Positions 24,802 through 32,372 of a stretch of 35,785 bases of DNA are shown here, one piece after another. Source of the stretch: Micromonospora marina (lineage in GTDB: Bacteria; Actinomycetota; Actinomycetes; Mycobacteriales; Micromonosporaceae); the NCBI RefSeq assembly GCF_900091565.1, contig NZ_FMCV01000033.1:1-35785 (forward strand), written 5' to 3'. The notes beneath the pieces are model-generated. The model did no database searches, was not told where the DNA came from, and saw nothing but the letters and a program-made list of their open reading frames with translations. Positions within the stretch are counted from its first letter, which is position 1. Each line of letters starts with the position of its first letter. The position numbers and the translations under genes are program-made.

Positions 24802-25704
24802 ATGAGCGACCAGGAACGCCGCGACTCCCTGGCCGACCAGGCCGCCGCCTGGGTGCCCCCATGGGAGCGTCCCGCCCCGCGCACGCCCGCCCCGGACGAC
24901 TCCGGCGCCACCGCCGAGCAGCCGGACCCGGCGGGGCCGATCCCTTCCAAGATCGCCACAACCGGGCCGGATCTTGGTACGGGGGCGCCCCCCGAGGGGT
25001 GGGACCCCACCAAGATCTCGGGAGAGAGCGGGTCGGACGTCGGCACGTCCGGGCGGAACCCGGCGGATCAGGGGAGCGGGGAAGCGGCAACGGGCGGCGT
25101 ACCCCCTGGGCGGGGACGGCGGCGGGCGGTGCCGGAACCGGCGCCCGCGCCCGTCCTCGACCACGCGGAGCTGCGCGGCGCCCTGGAGGCGATCCTGCTC
25201 GTGGTCGACCAGCCGGTCAGCGAACTGGTCCTGGCCGAGGTCCTCGAACAGGCCCCGGAACGGGTCGGCGCGATGCTCGACGAGATCGCCGCCGGATACA
25301 CCGCCGCCGGACACGGATTCGAACTGCGCCGGGCCGCGGGTGGCTGGCGTCTCTACACGCGGCCGGAATACGCGACGTACGTGGAACGGTTCGTGCTGGA
25401 CGGGCAGTCCGTACGACTGACCCAGGCCGCGCTGGAGACGCTCGCCGTGGTCGCCTACCGGCAGCCGGTGACCCGTTCCCGCATCTCGGCCATCCGGGGT
25501 GTCAACTGCGACGGGGTGCTCCGTACCCTGGTGGGTCGCGGCCTGGTCGAGGAGTGCGGCACCGAAGCGGACAGCGGGGCCTACCTCTACCGGACCACCA
25601 CCATGTTCCTGGAGAAGCTGGGGCTCAACTCGGTGGACGACCTGCCGCCGCTCGCCCCGTTCCTCCCCGACGACGTAGAAGAGCTTGCCGATGCGACGCG
25701 ATGA
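24802..25704 (+). CDS. scpB: Segregation and condensation protein B
   Basis: A 300-aa protein. The conserved ScpB core of two winged-helix domains occupies about 115-300 (LRGALEAILLVVDQPVS, LTQAALETLAVVAYRQPVTRSRISAIRGVN, LVGRGLVEECG, FLEKLGLNSVDDLP). The first 115 residues are low complexity, and they contain the translation of a small repeat cluster (CCAAGATC/GATCTTGG, 24947-25017) unlike the rest of the gene. The ATG 24802 has GGAG upstream. rluB overlaps its end. Confidence 0.93.
   Translation: MSDQERRDSLADQAAAWVPPWERPAPRTPAPDDSGATAEQPDPAGPIPSKIATTGPDLGTGAPPEGWDPTKISGESGSDVGTSGRNPADQGSGEAATGGVPPGRGRRRAVPEPAPAPVLDHAELRGALEAILLVVDQPVSELVLAEVLEQAPERVGAMLDEIAAGYTAAGHGFELRRAAGGWRLYTRPEYATYVERFVLDGQSVRLTQAALETLAVVAYRQPVTRSRISAIRGVNCDGVLRTLVGRGLVEECGTEADSGAYLYRTTTMFLEKLGLNSVDDLPPLAPFLPDDVEELADATR
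24947..25017. repeat. CCAAGATC/GATCTTGG repeat cluster inside scpB
   Basis: Three copies of one octamer in 71 bp: CCAAGATC at 24947-24954, its complement GATCTTGG at 24970-24977 and CCAAGATC at 25010-25017. The first pair can form a hairpin with a 15-nt loop. Between them lies CGCCCCCCGAGGGG. The cluster is AT-richer than its surroundings and falls in the non-conserved N-terminus of ScpB, so it looks like a small inserted repeat element. Confidence 0.5.
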
Positions 25705-26461
25705 CCGTGCCCCGAAGCCCGACGCCCCCGTGTACGAGGGCGCCGAGCGCCTCCAGAAGGTGCTCGCCGCCGCGGGGGTGGGTTCCCGGCGCGCCTGCGA
25801 AGACCTGATCTTCCGGCGCCGGGTCACAGTGAACGGGCGGGTGGCGCAGCTCGGCGACAAGGCCGACCCGGCCCGCGACGTGATCGTCGTCGACGGCGAA
25901 CGGCTCCAGGCCGACGTCCGCCTGGTCTACGTGGCGATGAACAAGCCGCGCGGCGTGGTCACCACCATGGCCGACGAGAAGGGCCGCACCGAACTCGCCG
26001 ACTTCATCGGCGCGCGGCTGGAGCAGCGGGTCTACCACGTCGGGCGGCTGGACGCCGACAGCGAGGGTCTGCTCCTGCTCACAAACGACGGCACCCTCGC
26101 CCACAAGCTCATGCACCCGTCGTACGAGGTTCTCAAGACCTACCTCGCCGAGGTGGCCGGGCCGATCCCGCGCAACCTCGCCAAGCGGCTGACCACCGGC
26201 GTCGAGCTGGAGGACGGGCCGGTGAAGGTCGACGGGTTCAAGCTGGTCGACACACTCGGCAAGACCGCCCAGGTGGAACTGACCCTGCACGAGGGGCGCA
26301 AACACATCGTCCGGCGCCTGATGGCCGAGGTGGGACACCCGGTGTCCCGTCTGGTCCGTACCTCGATCGGTCCGATCAAGCTCGGCGACCTGCGCACCGG
26401 GCGGCTGCGGCGGCTCACCAACGCGGAGGTCGCCGCCCTGTTCAAGGCGGTGGGTGACTGA
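25691..26461 (+). CDS. rluB: 23S rRNA pseudouridine synthase, RluB family
   Basis: A 256-aa protein with an N-terminal S4 domain (RLQKVLAAAGVGSRRACEDLIF) and an RsuA/RluB catalytic domain. The catalytic Asp is in YHVGRLDADSEGLLLLTNDG, followed by VLKTYLAEVAG and EGRKHIVRRLMAEVGHPVSRLVRTSIG. RluB modifies 23S U2605 in E. coli. The ATG 25691 overlaps scpB by 14 bp; a TTG 6 nt earlier is in frame but weaker. The order scpA-scpB-rluB-cmk-der matches mycobacteria. Confidence 0.93.
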   Translation: MRRDDRAPKPDAPVYEGAERLQKVLAAAGVGSRRACEDLIFRRRVTVNGRVAQLGDKADPARDVIVVDGERLQADVRLVYVAMNKPRGVVTTMADEKGRTELADFIGARLEQRVYHVGRLDADSEGLLLLTNDGTLAHKLMHPSYEVLKTYLAEVAGPIPRNLAKRLTTGVELEDGPVKVDGFKLVDTLGKTAQVELTLHEGRKHIVRRLMAEVGHPVSRLVRTSIGPIKLGDLRTGRLRRLTNAEVAALFKAVGD

Positions 26462-26507
26462 CCCGCCGATCCGGGTACGGCTCCCGGTAGGCTTCGACGC
26501 GGTCCGC

Positions 26508-26550
26508 GGCCGGCACACGCCGGCCGGCGGGACGCCCGCGCGGCGCGGGC
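26508..26550 (+). terminator. Paired hairpins between rluB and cmk
   Basis: GGCCGGC-ACAC-GCCGGCC (26508-26525) and GCCCGCG-CGG-CGCGGGC (26534-26550) stand in series in the 169-bp gap after rluB. They may end the scpAB-rluB transcript. A TTGACG follows at 26555, but no matching -10 is clear. Confidence 0.4.
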
Positions 26551-26630
26551 ATGATTGACGACAGAACCATCCGCTCAACGGCGCCTGACAAAAAGGGCGA
26601 CCCGCGAGGTACGGGCTGAGGAGGACAACG

Positions 26631-27311
26631 GTGGAGGAAAACGTACGGGCCGGGCGATGCGTGGTCGCTGTGGACGGGCCGTCCGGTTCGGGGAAGTCCA
26701 CCGTGTCGCGGCGACTGGCGACCGGCCTCGGCGCCCGCTACCTCGACACCGGCGCCATGTACCGGGCGCTGACCTGGGCGGTCCTGCGCTCCGGCGTGGA
26801 ACTCACCGACGCCGAGTCGGTCGCGAAGGTCGCCGCCGAGGCCGACCTGCGCATCGGCACCGACCCCCAGGGGTACGCCGTGACAGTCGACGGCACCGAC
26901 GTGTCCACCGCCATCCGCGGCGCCGAGGTGACCGGAGCGGTGTCCGCGGTCGCCGCCGTCGCCGCCGTACGCGAACTGCTCGTCGACCGGCAGCGGCGGG
27001 TGATCGCCGACGCGGGCCGGATCGTGGTCGAAGGCCGGGACATCGGCTCGGTGGTCGCGCCCGACGCGGACCTGAAGGTCTACCTGACCGCCTCCGAGGC
27101 GGCGCGCGCGCAGCGGCGCAGCGCCGAGGACGCCGCCGATGTCGCGGCGACCGCCGCCGACCTGTCCCGCCGGGACCGGCTCGACTCGACCCGCAAGGTC
27201 AACCCGCTCCAGCAGGCCCCCGACGCGATCGTGCTGGACACCACCGAGCTGGGCATCGACGAGGTAGTGGCCCGGCTGCGCGAGATGCTCACCGAGCGGG
27301 GTGTCGCGTGA
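26631..27311 (+). CDS. cmk: Cytidylate kinase
   Basis: A 226-aa kinase that phosphorylates CMP and dCMP. The P-loop GPSGSGKSTVSR is near residue 16. LGARYLDTGAMYRALTW, VVEGRDIGSVVAPDADLKVYLTAS and SRRDRLDSTRKVNPLQQAPDA are family signatures. The GTG start has GAGGAGGA 5 nt upstream. Its TGA stop overlaps a GTG (GTGA, 27308-27311) that opens the first of three tandem mini-ORFs before der. Confidence 0.95.
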   Translation: MEENVRAGRCVVAVDGPSGSGKSTVSRRLATGLGARYLDTGAMYRALTWAVLRSGVELTDAESVAKVAAEADLRIGTDPQGYAVTVDGTDVSTAIRGAEVTGAVSAVAAVAAVRELLVDRQRRVIADAGRIVVEGRDIGSVVAPDADLKVYLTASEAARAQRRSAEDAADVAATAADLSRRDRLDSTRKVNPLQQAPDAIVLDTTELGIDEVVARLREMLTERGVA

Positions 27312-27373
27312 GCGCGAGGAGTGAGCGGGTTGTGCGAGCCCCGCAGTCGCGAACGAAGGGCGGTGCCGCGTGA
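27308..27373 (+). CDS. Mini-ORF 1 of the GTGA-linked array
   Basis: A 21-aa frame beginning MSARSERVVR and ending RTKGGAA. The GTG overlaps the cmk stop, and its TGA overlaps the next unit start. It is basic and unlike any protein family I know. Whether a peptide is made or only translation is handed on is unknown. Confidence 0.3.
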   Translation: MSARSERVVRAPQSRTKGGAA

Positions 27374-27435
27374 GCGCGAGGAGTGAGCGGGTTGTGCGAG
27401 CCCCGCAGTCGCGAACGAGGGGCGGTGCCGCGTGA
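27370..27435 (+). CDS. Mini-ORF 2 of the GTGA-linked array
   Basis: A 21-aa frame like mini-ORF 1 except Lys to Arg at residue 17. It has GTGA overlaps at both ends. AAGGGCGG of unit 1 sits in the ribosome binding position. Confidence 0.3.
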   Translation: MSARSERVVRAPQSRTRGGAA

Positions 27436-27497
27436 GCGCGAGGAGCGAGCGGGTTGTGCGGGCCCCGCAGTCGCGAACGAAGGGCGGTGCCGCGTGA
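27432..27497 (+). CDS. Mini-ORF 3 of the GTGA-linked array
   Basis: A 21-aa frame with the same peptide as mini-ORF 1; both base changes (AGT to AGC, CGA to CGG) are silent. Its TGA (27495-27497) overlaps the der GTG at 27494. Confidence 0.3.
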   Translation: MSARSERVVRAPQSRTKGGAA

Positions 27498-28900
27498 GCG
27501 AGGATTTCGGAGGCTGGGTGGAGTTGCGTGAGCCGGAGGCCGACTCCGGTGAGCCGACCGGCCCACAGCCAGTCGTAGCAGTGGTAGGCCGTCCCAATGT
27601 CGGCAAGTCCACGCTCGTCAACCGCATTATCGGCCGCCGGCAGGCGGTCGTGGAGGACATTCCCGGCGTGACCCGGGACCGGGTGCCCTACGACGCGCAG
27701 TGGAACGGCCGGGCGTTCACAGTGGTGGACACCGGCGGCTGGGAGCCCGACGCCAAGGACCGGGCCGCGGCCATCGCCGCGCAGGCCGAGACGGCGGTGG
27801 TCACCGCCGACGTGGTGCTGTTCGTGGTGGATGCCATGGTCGGCTCGACCGACGTGGACGAGGCCGCGGTGAAGATGCTGCGCCGCAGCGCCAAGCCGGT
27901 GATCCTGGTCGCCAACAAGGCCGACAACACCACCATCGAGATGGAGGCGACCTCGCTGTGGTCGCTCGGCCTCGGTGAGCCGTTCCCGGTCTCGGCGCTG
28001 CACGGCCGCGGCTCCGGCGACCTGCTCGACGCGATCCTGGACGCGCTGCCCGAGGCGCCGAAGATCGTGGAGAACCGGCCGCGCGGCCCGCGCCGGGTGG
28101 CGCTCGTGGGCCGCCCCAACGTGGGCAAGTCCAGCCTGCTCAACCGCTTCTCCGGCGAGGAACGGGCGGTGGTCGACTCGGTCGCGGGCACCACTGTGGA
28201 CCCGGTCGACAGCCTGGTCGAGATCGGCGGCGAGACGTGGCAACTGGTCGACACCGCCGGTCTGCGCAAGCGGGTCGGCAAGGCCAGCGGCACCGAGTAC
28301 TACGCCAGCCTCCGTACCGCCTCGGCGATCGAGGCGGCCGAGGTCGCCGTGGTGCTGATCGACTCCAGCGAGGTGATCAGCGAGCAGGACCAGCGGATCC
28401 TCACCATGGTCGTCGAGTCCGGCCGGGCGCTGGTCATCGCGTTCAACAAGTGGGACCTGGTCGACGGCGACCGCCGCTACTACCTGGACAAGGAGATCGA
28501 CCGGGAGCTGCGGCGCATCCCCTGGGCGATCCGGCTGAACCTGTCCGCGAAGACCGGCCGCGCCGTCGACAAGCTAGCGCCCGCGCTGCGCAAGGCCCTG
28601 GCCAGCTGGGAGACGCGCATCCCCACCGCGCAGCTCAACCAGTGGCTCACCGCGCTGGTCCAGGCCACCCCGCACCCGGTACGCGGCGGACGCGCGCCGC
28701 GCATCCTGTTCGCCACCCAGGCCGGGGCGGCACCGCCGCGCTTCGTGCTGTTCACCACCGGCCCGCTGGACGCCGGCTACCAGCGCTTCGTCGAGCGCAA
28801 GCTCCGCGAGGAGTTCGGCTTCGAGGGCAGCCCGATCGAGATCTCGGTACGCCCGCGCAAGAAGCTGGGCCCCGGCGGCCGGGGCAAGGCCCACGGCTGA
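27494..28900 (+). CDS. der: Ribosome-assembly GTPase Der (EngA)
   Basis: A 468-aa protein with two GTPase domains. The first has VAVVGRPNVGKSTLVNRI near residue 30, DTGGWEPDAK and VANKADN. The second has VALVGRPNVGKSSLLNRFSG near 205, DTAGLRKRVGK and FNKWDLVDGD. A C-terminal KH-like domain (TPHPVRGGRAPRILFATQ, FGFEGSPIEISVRPRKK) completes the 50S assembly factor. GTG 27494 is chosen because it is the GTGA partner of the last mini-ORF, has AAGGGCGG upstream and begins MSEDFGGW; in-frame codons further upstream belong to the repeats. Confidence 0.95.
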   Translation: MSEDFGGWVELREPEADSGEPTGPQPVVAVVGRPNVGKSTLVNRIIGRRQAVVEDIPGVTRDRVPYDAQWNGRAFTVVDTGGWEPDAKDRAAAIAAQAETAVVTADVVLFVVDAMVGSTDVDEAAVKMLRRSAKPVILVANKADNTTIEMEATSLWSLGLGEPFPVSALHGRGSGDLLDAILDALPEAPKIVENRPRGPRRVALVGRPNVGKSSLLNRFSGEERAVVDSVAGTTVDPVDSLVEIGGETWQLVDTAGLRKRVGKASGTEYYASLRTASAIEAAEVAVVLIDSSEVISEQDQRILTMVVESGRALVIAFNKWDLVDGDRRYYLDKEIDRELRRIPWAIRLNLSAKTGRAVDKLAPALRKALASWETRIPTAQLNQWLTALVQATPHPVRGGRAPRILFATQAGAAPPRFVLFTTGPLDAGYQRFVERKLREEFGFEGSPIEISVRPRKKLGPGGRGKAHG

Positions 28901-29038
28901 CCCGCTCCCTGCCGCACGCCACCCTCCTAGGACGCTCTAGGGGATGTGGCGCGCGGCGCGGGAGGGGCCTCTGCGCACGGTGCGAAGATCCTGCGCTAAG
29001 CTGTATCGGCTGCCGCGGGGGAGACCTGGCGGGGGCAT
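28901..29038 (+). promoter_or_regulatory. Upstream region of tRNA-Pro
   Basis: No gene is seen in this 138-bp stretch. A TAAGCT (28997-29002) fits TANNNT, but no -35 is convincing. A small inverted repeat CCTAG-GACGCT-CTAGG lies near the der end. Confidence 0.3.
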
Positions 29039-29112
<74 letters not shown>

Positions 29113-29231
29113 CTGGTATTCACCAGCGGATATAGAAGATCATGTGTGATCTTGCGGTAACGCTGGCGGTAACGGAGATCGCTTAACGTGGGCTGCATCC
29201 CTCGATCCCGTTACTGCGGAGGTGCAGCCGC
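29113..29231 (+). other. Candidate left attachment region with repeats
   Basis: Between the tRNA and int lie a hairpin CTGGT-ATTC-ACCAG (29113-29126) and a hairpin AAGATCA-TGTG-TGATCTT (29136-29153). The direct repeat GCGGTAACG occurs at 29154-29162 and 29166-29174, with an inverted GTAACGG/CCGTTAC partner at 29208-29214. Such small repeats flanking a core site could be arm-type integrase or Xis sites. The tRNA 3' end is assumed to be the core. Confidence 0.45.
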
Positions 29232-30380
29232 ATGGCTGTCTACAGCTACCGCCTCGCCAACGGCCAAGCCCGCTGGTTCTTCATCATCGACCTTCCGCCC
29301 GACACCAACGGGCGCCGCCGTCAGCACAAGCGGCAGGGATTCCCCAACCAGGCCGCAGCGTTGAAGGCGGAGGACGAAGCGCGCGCCGCGTACGGCGGAG
29401 CGGATCTCGGCGCGGACGGCAGCGTCGCCGCGGAGTTGGAGAGCTGGCTCAACGAGCGCGAGTTGGACGTCCAGGAGACAACGCTCAGCAACTACCGGGA
29501 CGTCATTCGTTGCTACGTGGTGCCGCACATCGGCGGCCGGCAGCTCTATGCACTCGACAAGCGGGTCATCCACGACCTCTACAAGAAGCTGCTGAAGAGT
29601 GGCGGCAAGAACGGTACGCCGCTGTCGCCGACCACCGTCCGCATCGTCCACCGGATCCTGATGAAGGCACTGGGTGACCTTGGGGTCAACGTCGACGGTG
29701 TACGGCAACCCCGGCAGGCCGAGCGGGAGACGATGGGGCGTAAGGGCGTCTGGACGCCGGCGCAGTCGGCGAAGTTCCTGAAGCACCACGCCGACCACCG
29801 GCTGCGTGCCGCGTGGGTGCTGGCAATCGTCGTCGGCACCAGGCGAGGGGAACTGGCCGGTCTGAAATGGCCGCGGGTCGACCTCGACCGGGGTGTTCTG
29901 CTGCTGCACTGGCAACGCACCACGACCAGCAACGGGGTGGTGGAGAAGGCGCCCAAGGGCAAGAGCAAGCGGGCGGTGGCGCTCGGACCGGCCCTGGTAG
30001 CGGAGCTGCTCGCCCACCAGACGCGCCAGGCGGTGGAGAAGGCCGACGCCGGCGTCCTCTACCACGACGGCGGTTACCTGTTCTGCCGAGAGGACGGGGA
30101 GCCGTACTACCCGAAGTACTTCACCGACCAGTGGGCGAAGGCGTGCGTTGACGCCAGCGTTCCGGTGATCGCCCTGCACGATGCGCGGCACACCTCCGCT
30201 ACCACCGGTGCTGACGCTGGCGTTCCCGAGCACGTGATGCAGCGGCGGCTCGGTCACGCCGACAGTCGGACCACGCGGGAGGTCTACACCCACGTGTTGC
30301 CGGAGAGCGAGCGTCGGGCAGCGGAGCTGATGGAGGCGGTGCTCGGAGACGCTGCGACCTGGTCACCGTCAGCCAACTGA
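29232..30380 (+). CDS. int: Tyrosine integrase of the tRNA-Pro element
   Basis: A 382-aa phage/ICE-type integrase. An AP2-like N-terminus (YSYRLANGQARWFFIIDLPP, HKRQGFPNQAAALKAEDEA) comes first. The SAM-like core-binding domain has LDVQETTLSNYRDVIRCYVVPHIG. The catalytic domain has Arg in IVVGTRRGELAGLKW, HDARHTSATT, RRLGHADSRTT and the Tyr nucleophile in REVYTHVLPE. The ATG has GGAGG 9 nt upstream. It lies 119 bp from the tRNA and reads away from it. It differs clearly from the chromosomal XerD. It should drive integration into the tRNA 3' end. Confidence 0.95.
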   Translation: MAVYSYRLANGQARWFFIIDLPPDTNGRRRQHKRQGFPNQAAALKAEDEARAAYGGADLGADGSVAAELESWLNERELDVQETTLSNYRDVIRCYVVPHIGGRQLYALDKRVIHDLYKKLLKSGGKNGTPLSPTTVRIVHRILMKALGDLGVNVDGVRQPRQAERETMGRKGVWTPAQSAKFLKHHADHRLRAAWVLAIVVGTRRGELAGLKWPRVDLDRGVLLLHWQRTTTSNGVVEKAPKGKSKRAVALGPALVAELLAHQTRQAVEKADAGVLYHDGGYLFCREDGEPYYPKYFTDQWAKACVDASVPVIALHDARHTSATTGADAGVPEHVMQRRLGHADSRTTREVYTHVLPESERRAAELMEAVLGDAATWSPSAN

Positions 30381-30537
30381 GCTTCACGGCGAGCTGTAGT
30401 GCCGCGCTGCGGGCCTTCTCTCTGGATGCCGTGCCTGCTGCTGGTTGGCAGCGGACCGGCAACTACCGGACCGCATGGTCCTACCCAACACCGGGAGGCA
30501 CCTGGTGGGCCGATGACGGCAGGGGAGGGAGAAGGCG

Positions 30538-30786
30538 ATGTCGACTACCACCGCCGTAGGACGTGGAGCGGAGCCGGCCGGCAGCAGGGACGTGTGGACC
30601 ATGGAGGCCGTGCGAGCGCTTGGAACCACTACCGATGTGGAGACTGCGGGATCAGTCTTGGGCATCGGGCGGACAAAGGCCTACGCGTTGGCCAAGGCGG
30701 GCCAGTTCCCGGTGCGGGTTCTGCGCGTGGGGCGCCGGTACCTCGTGCCGGTCCCAGCAATCCTCAAGCTGCTCGACCTCGAGTAG
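30538..30786 (+). CDS. xis: Excisionase-like helix-turn-helix protein
   Basis: An 82-aa protein with one MerR/excisionase-like winged helix: TAGSVLGIGRTKAYALAKAG, then FPVRVLRVGRRYLVPVPAILKLL. Proteins of this size and fold beside an integrase usually direct excision. The ATG has GGGAGGGAGAAGG upstream. A 157-bp gap with no gene separates it from int. It could also act as a repressor. Confidence 0.85.
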   Translation: MSTTTAVGRGAEPAGSRDVWTMEAVRALGTTTDVETAGSVLGIGRTKAYALAKAGQFPVRVLRVGRRYLVPVPAILKLLDLE

Positions 30787-31034
30787 CGGTAGTCGCCGGG
30801 CTTCGTGGGCTCTCGTTGACAGGAGCAGCAAGGACTGACGCCAGCATCTTGTCGCTCCACTCGGCCAACTCAGCCGTGACATGGTGGCAACCCGCGGACG
30901 ATGAAGCGGCATCGGGCCATATGCCGCAAGCGTTGGCCTCCCGTCACAGCACCCCATCAGCGATTCTGGCGGTCAGCTGTTCGTCCGGTCCATTTCGCCG
31001 TGTGTCGTCGTCAGGACCGCAGTGCGGGGAGACC
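30787..31034. other. Non-coding gap between convergent xis and the cargo gene
   Basis: In 248 bp I see no gene and no strong hairpin. Reading frames here have no ribosome binding sites and run through the neighbouring gene on the other strand. Confidence 0.5.
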
Positions 31035-32372
31035 TCAGGCGACGTGGTCGCGCGGCAACGCCCTTGCGGGCAGGACCAGCACCTTCCCGTTCTCCCGCTC
31101 GACGAGTCCGATCTCGACATCGGGAAGCTCCGAAACGGCGACGGACTCCTCAGCCGCAAGTTGGCGCAGGCGGCCCGGCCAGCCAAGCAGGTTGTTCACC
31201 TCACCTTGCGTGAGAAGGCGGTCCGTGAAGCTCTTGGAAGGAGCGCGGAGCCGGAGTTCCGCCAGTCCGGCCAGGAGTGCGTGCATCTCGTCCTGTAGCT
31301 CGTCCACGCTTCGCTGCTCGTCCTGCAGCATCGTCGTGAAGCGACGGAAGTTCAGCTCCGGAGACTTCTGCGCGTGCTCCACAGCTTGAAGAACTGCGAC
31401 ACGTCGTTTCGTGGCGATCGCGAGCGAGGCGAGCCGGAGCTGGATGCGGAAGGTGCCGTTGGGCTGGTCGATGCCGGGGAATGCCTTGATGAGGTCAGCG
31501 ATCTCTACACCATCAGAAGAGAACGCAGCGAGTTTCGCCCGCCATGTGCTGGCCCTACGGGTGGCTGCGGCGATGGCAGTGTCGACGGTGTGCACCGCGG
31601 CGTCCAGGCCAAGGGAATGCCCGGCCTCACCCTTGTCGAGCAGGAGCGCGGCAGTTCTCTCGACGGCGGCCGTCGCCGCGTTGAGGCGATCGCGCTCGGC
31701 GTCGAGGTCACCGGCGGTCAGATCCTCGAGAAGCTCGGTGACTCTCTCCATGGCCTTGCGGCGTTGCTCCTCGGCATACACGCTCGCAGCGGTGGCGACG
31801 GCGAGCAGAACGAACGCTGCTGCGGCGGTGACCATGCCGGCGCCGGTCGCCGCCTTTGCGGTGCCGCTCATCGCCCCGGTAACGCCTGGTCGTGACGCGT
31901 CGGCTGTCACTGGGACGAAGGTAGCCTGCTTCACGATTCCCGACTTTCCCAGGATGGCACTATGGATCCCGCTGTCGATGCCCTTGGCAGGCATGGGCCG
32001 AACTAGACCTTCGCCGAGCTGTGCTGCCACCGACTTCGGCACCACCATGCGGTACAGCGTCTCGGTCGACTTGGTGGCGCTGGCCGCCCCTGAGGAAGCG
32101 TTCGCCGGCACCTTCAACAGGTTCCGGAGCTGCACGGCAAGAGGCGAAGCGGCGTCGAGGAGTCTTCCGCCTCGGAGGTCGGCCTCTGCGGGGAGCGGAT
32201 ACGCCTCCACCGTGACCAGCGGCGTTTCGAGAAACGCGGCGAGCGCCTGTCGCAGCCCGGCAAGCCGCTCCGGGGTCATCCCCTTGTGGTCCACAGGAAG
32301 CTCAGCTGCCCGCGAAACCTTCTCGGGGTCCGTCGCCAGGGTCCAAACCGGCACCTGCAAGTGGTCCGTCAC
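31035..32372 (-). CDS. Membrane-anchored coiled-coil protein of unknown function (element cargo)
   Basis: A 445-aa protein that I do not recognise. Residues 1-90 form a mixed, possibly globular N-terminus. The next part contains TETLYRMVVPKSVAAQLGEG and SAILGKSGIVKQATFVPV. A Gly/Ala-rich stretch leads to one transmembrane helix (MVTAAAAFVLLAVATAASVY, about 180-200). It is followed by long helical segments with heptad character (AERDRLNAATAAVERTAALLLDKGE begins one of them, quoted here in part) and FRRFTTMLQDEQRSVDELQ. The GTG start at 32372 has a weak site. It is alone on its strand between xis and the mobilization operon, the usual place for cargo, and looks less GC-rich than the core. A defence or cell-surface role is speculation. 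Confidence 0.75.
   Translation of the reverse strand: MTDHLQVPVWTLATDPEKVSRAAELPVDHKGMTPERLAGLRQALAAFLETPLVTVEAYPLPAEADLRGGRLLDAASPLAVQLRNLLKVPANASSGAASATKSTETLYRMVVPKSVAAQLGEGLVRPMPAKGIDSGIHSAILGKSGIVKQATFVPVTADASRPGVTGAMSGTAKAATGAGMVTAAAAFVLLAVATAASVYAEEQRRKAMERVTELLEDLTAGDLDAERDRLNAATAAVERTAALLLDKGEAGHSLGLDAAVHTVDTAIAAATRRASTWRAKLAAFSSDGVEIADLIKAFPGIDQPNGTFRIQLRLASLAIATKRRVAVLQAVEHAQKSPELNFRRFTTMLQDEQRSVDELQDEMHALLAGLAELRLRAPSKSFTDRLLTQGEVNNLLGWPGRLRQLAAEESVAVSELPDVEIGLVERENGKVLVLPARALPRDHVA

Larger units (their letters stand above)
27308..27493 (+). repeat. Three tandem 62-bp units between cmk and der
   Basis: Units run 27308-27369, 27370-27431 and 27432-27493, each opening GTGAGCGCGAGGAG and ending GGGCGGTGCCGC. 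They differ by single bases: A to G near the end of unit 2, and T to C and A to G in unit 3. Each unit carries a GTG start, an in-frame 21-codon frame ending in TGA that overlaps the GTG of the next unit, and a terminal (A)AGGGCGG or GAGGGGCGG sequence about 9 nt before that GTG. The last unit delivers this site to der. The 62-bp period shifts frame, which is why the overlaps work. Contiguous units without spacers exclude a CRISPR array. Confidence 0.95.

Noticed and set aside
26555..27373. Alternative plus-strand frame over cmk ending in the first repeat unit
   Set aside because: cmk has all its motifs in another frame. The C-terminus of this frame is just mini-ORF 1.
27308..27493. CRISPR-like array
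   Set aside because: The units are contiguous with no unique spacers, and they carry start/stop signals instead.
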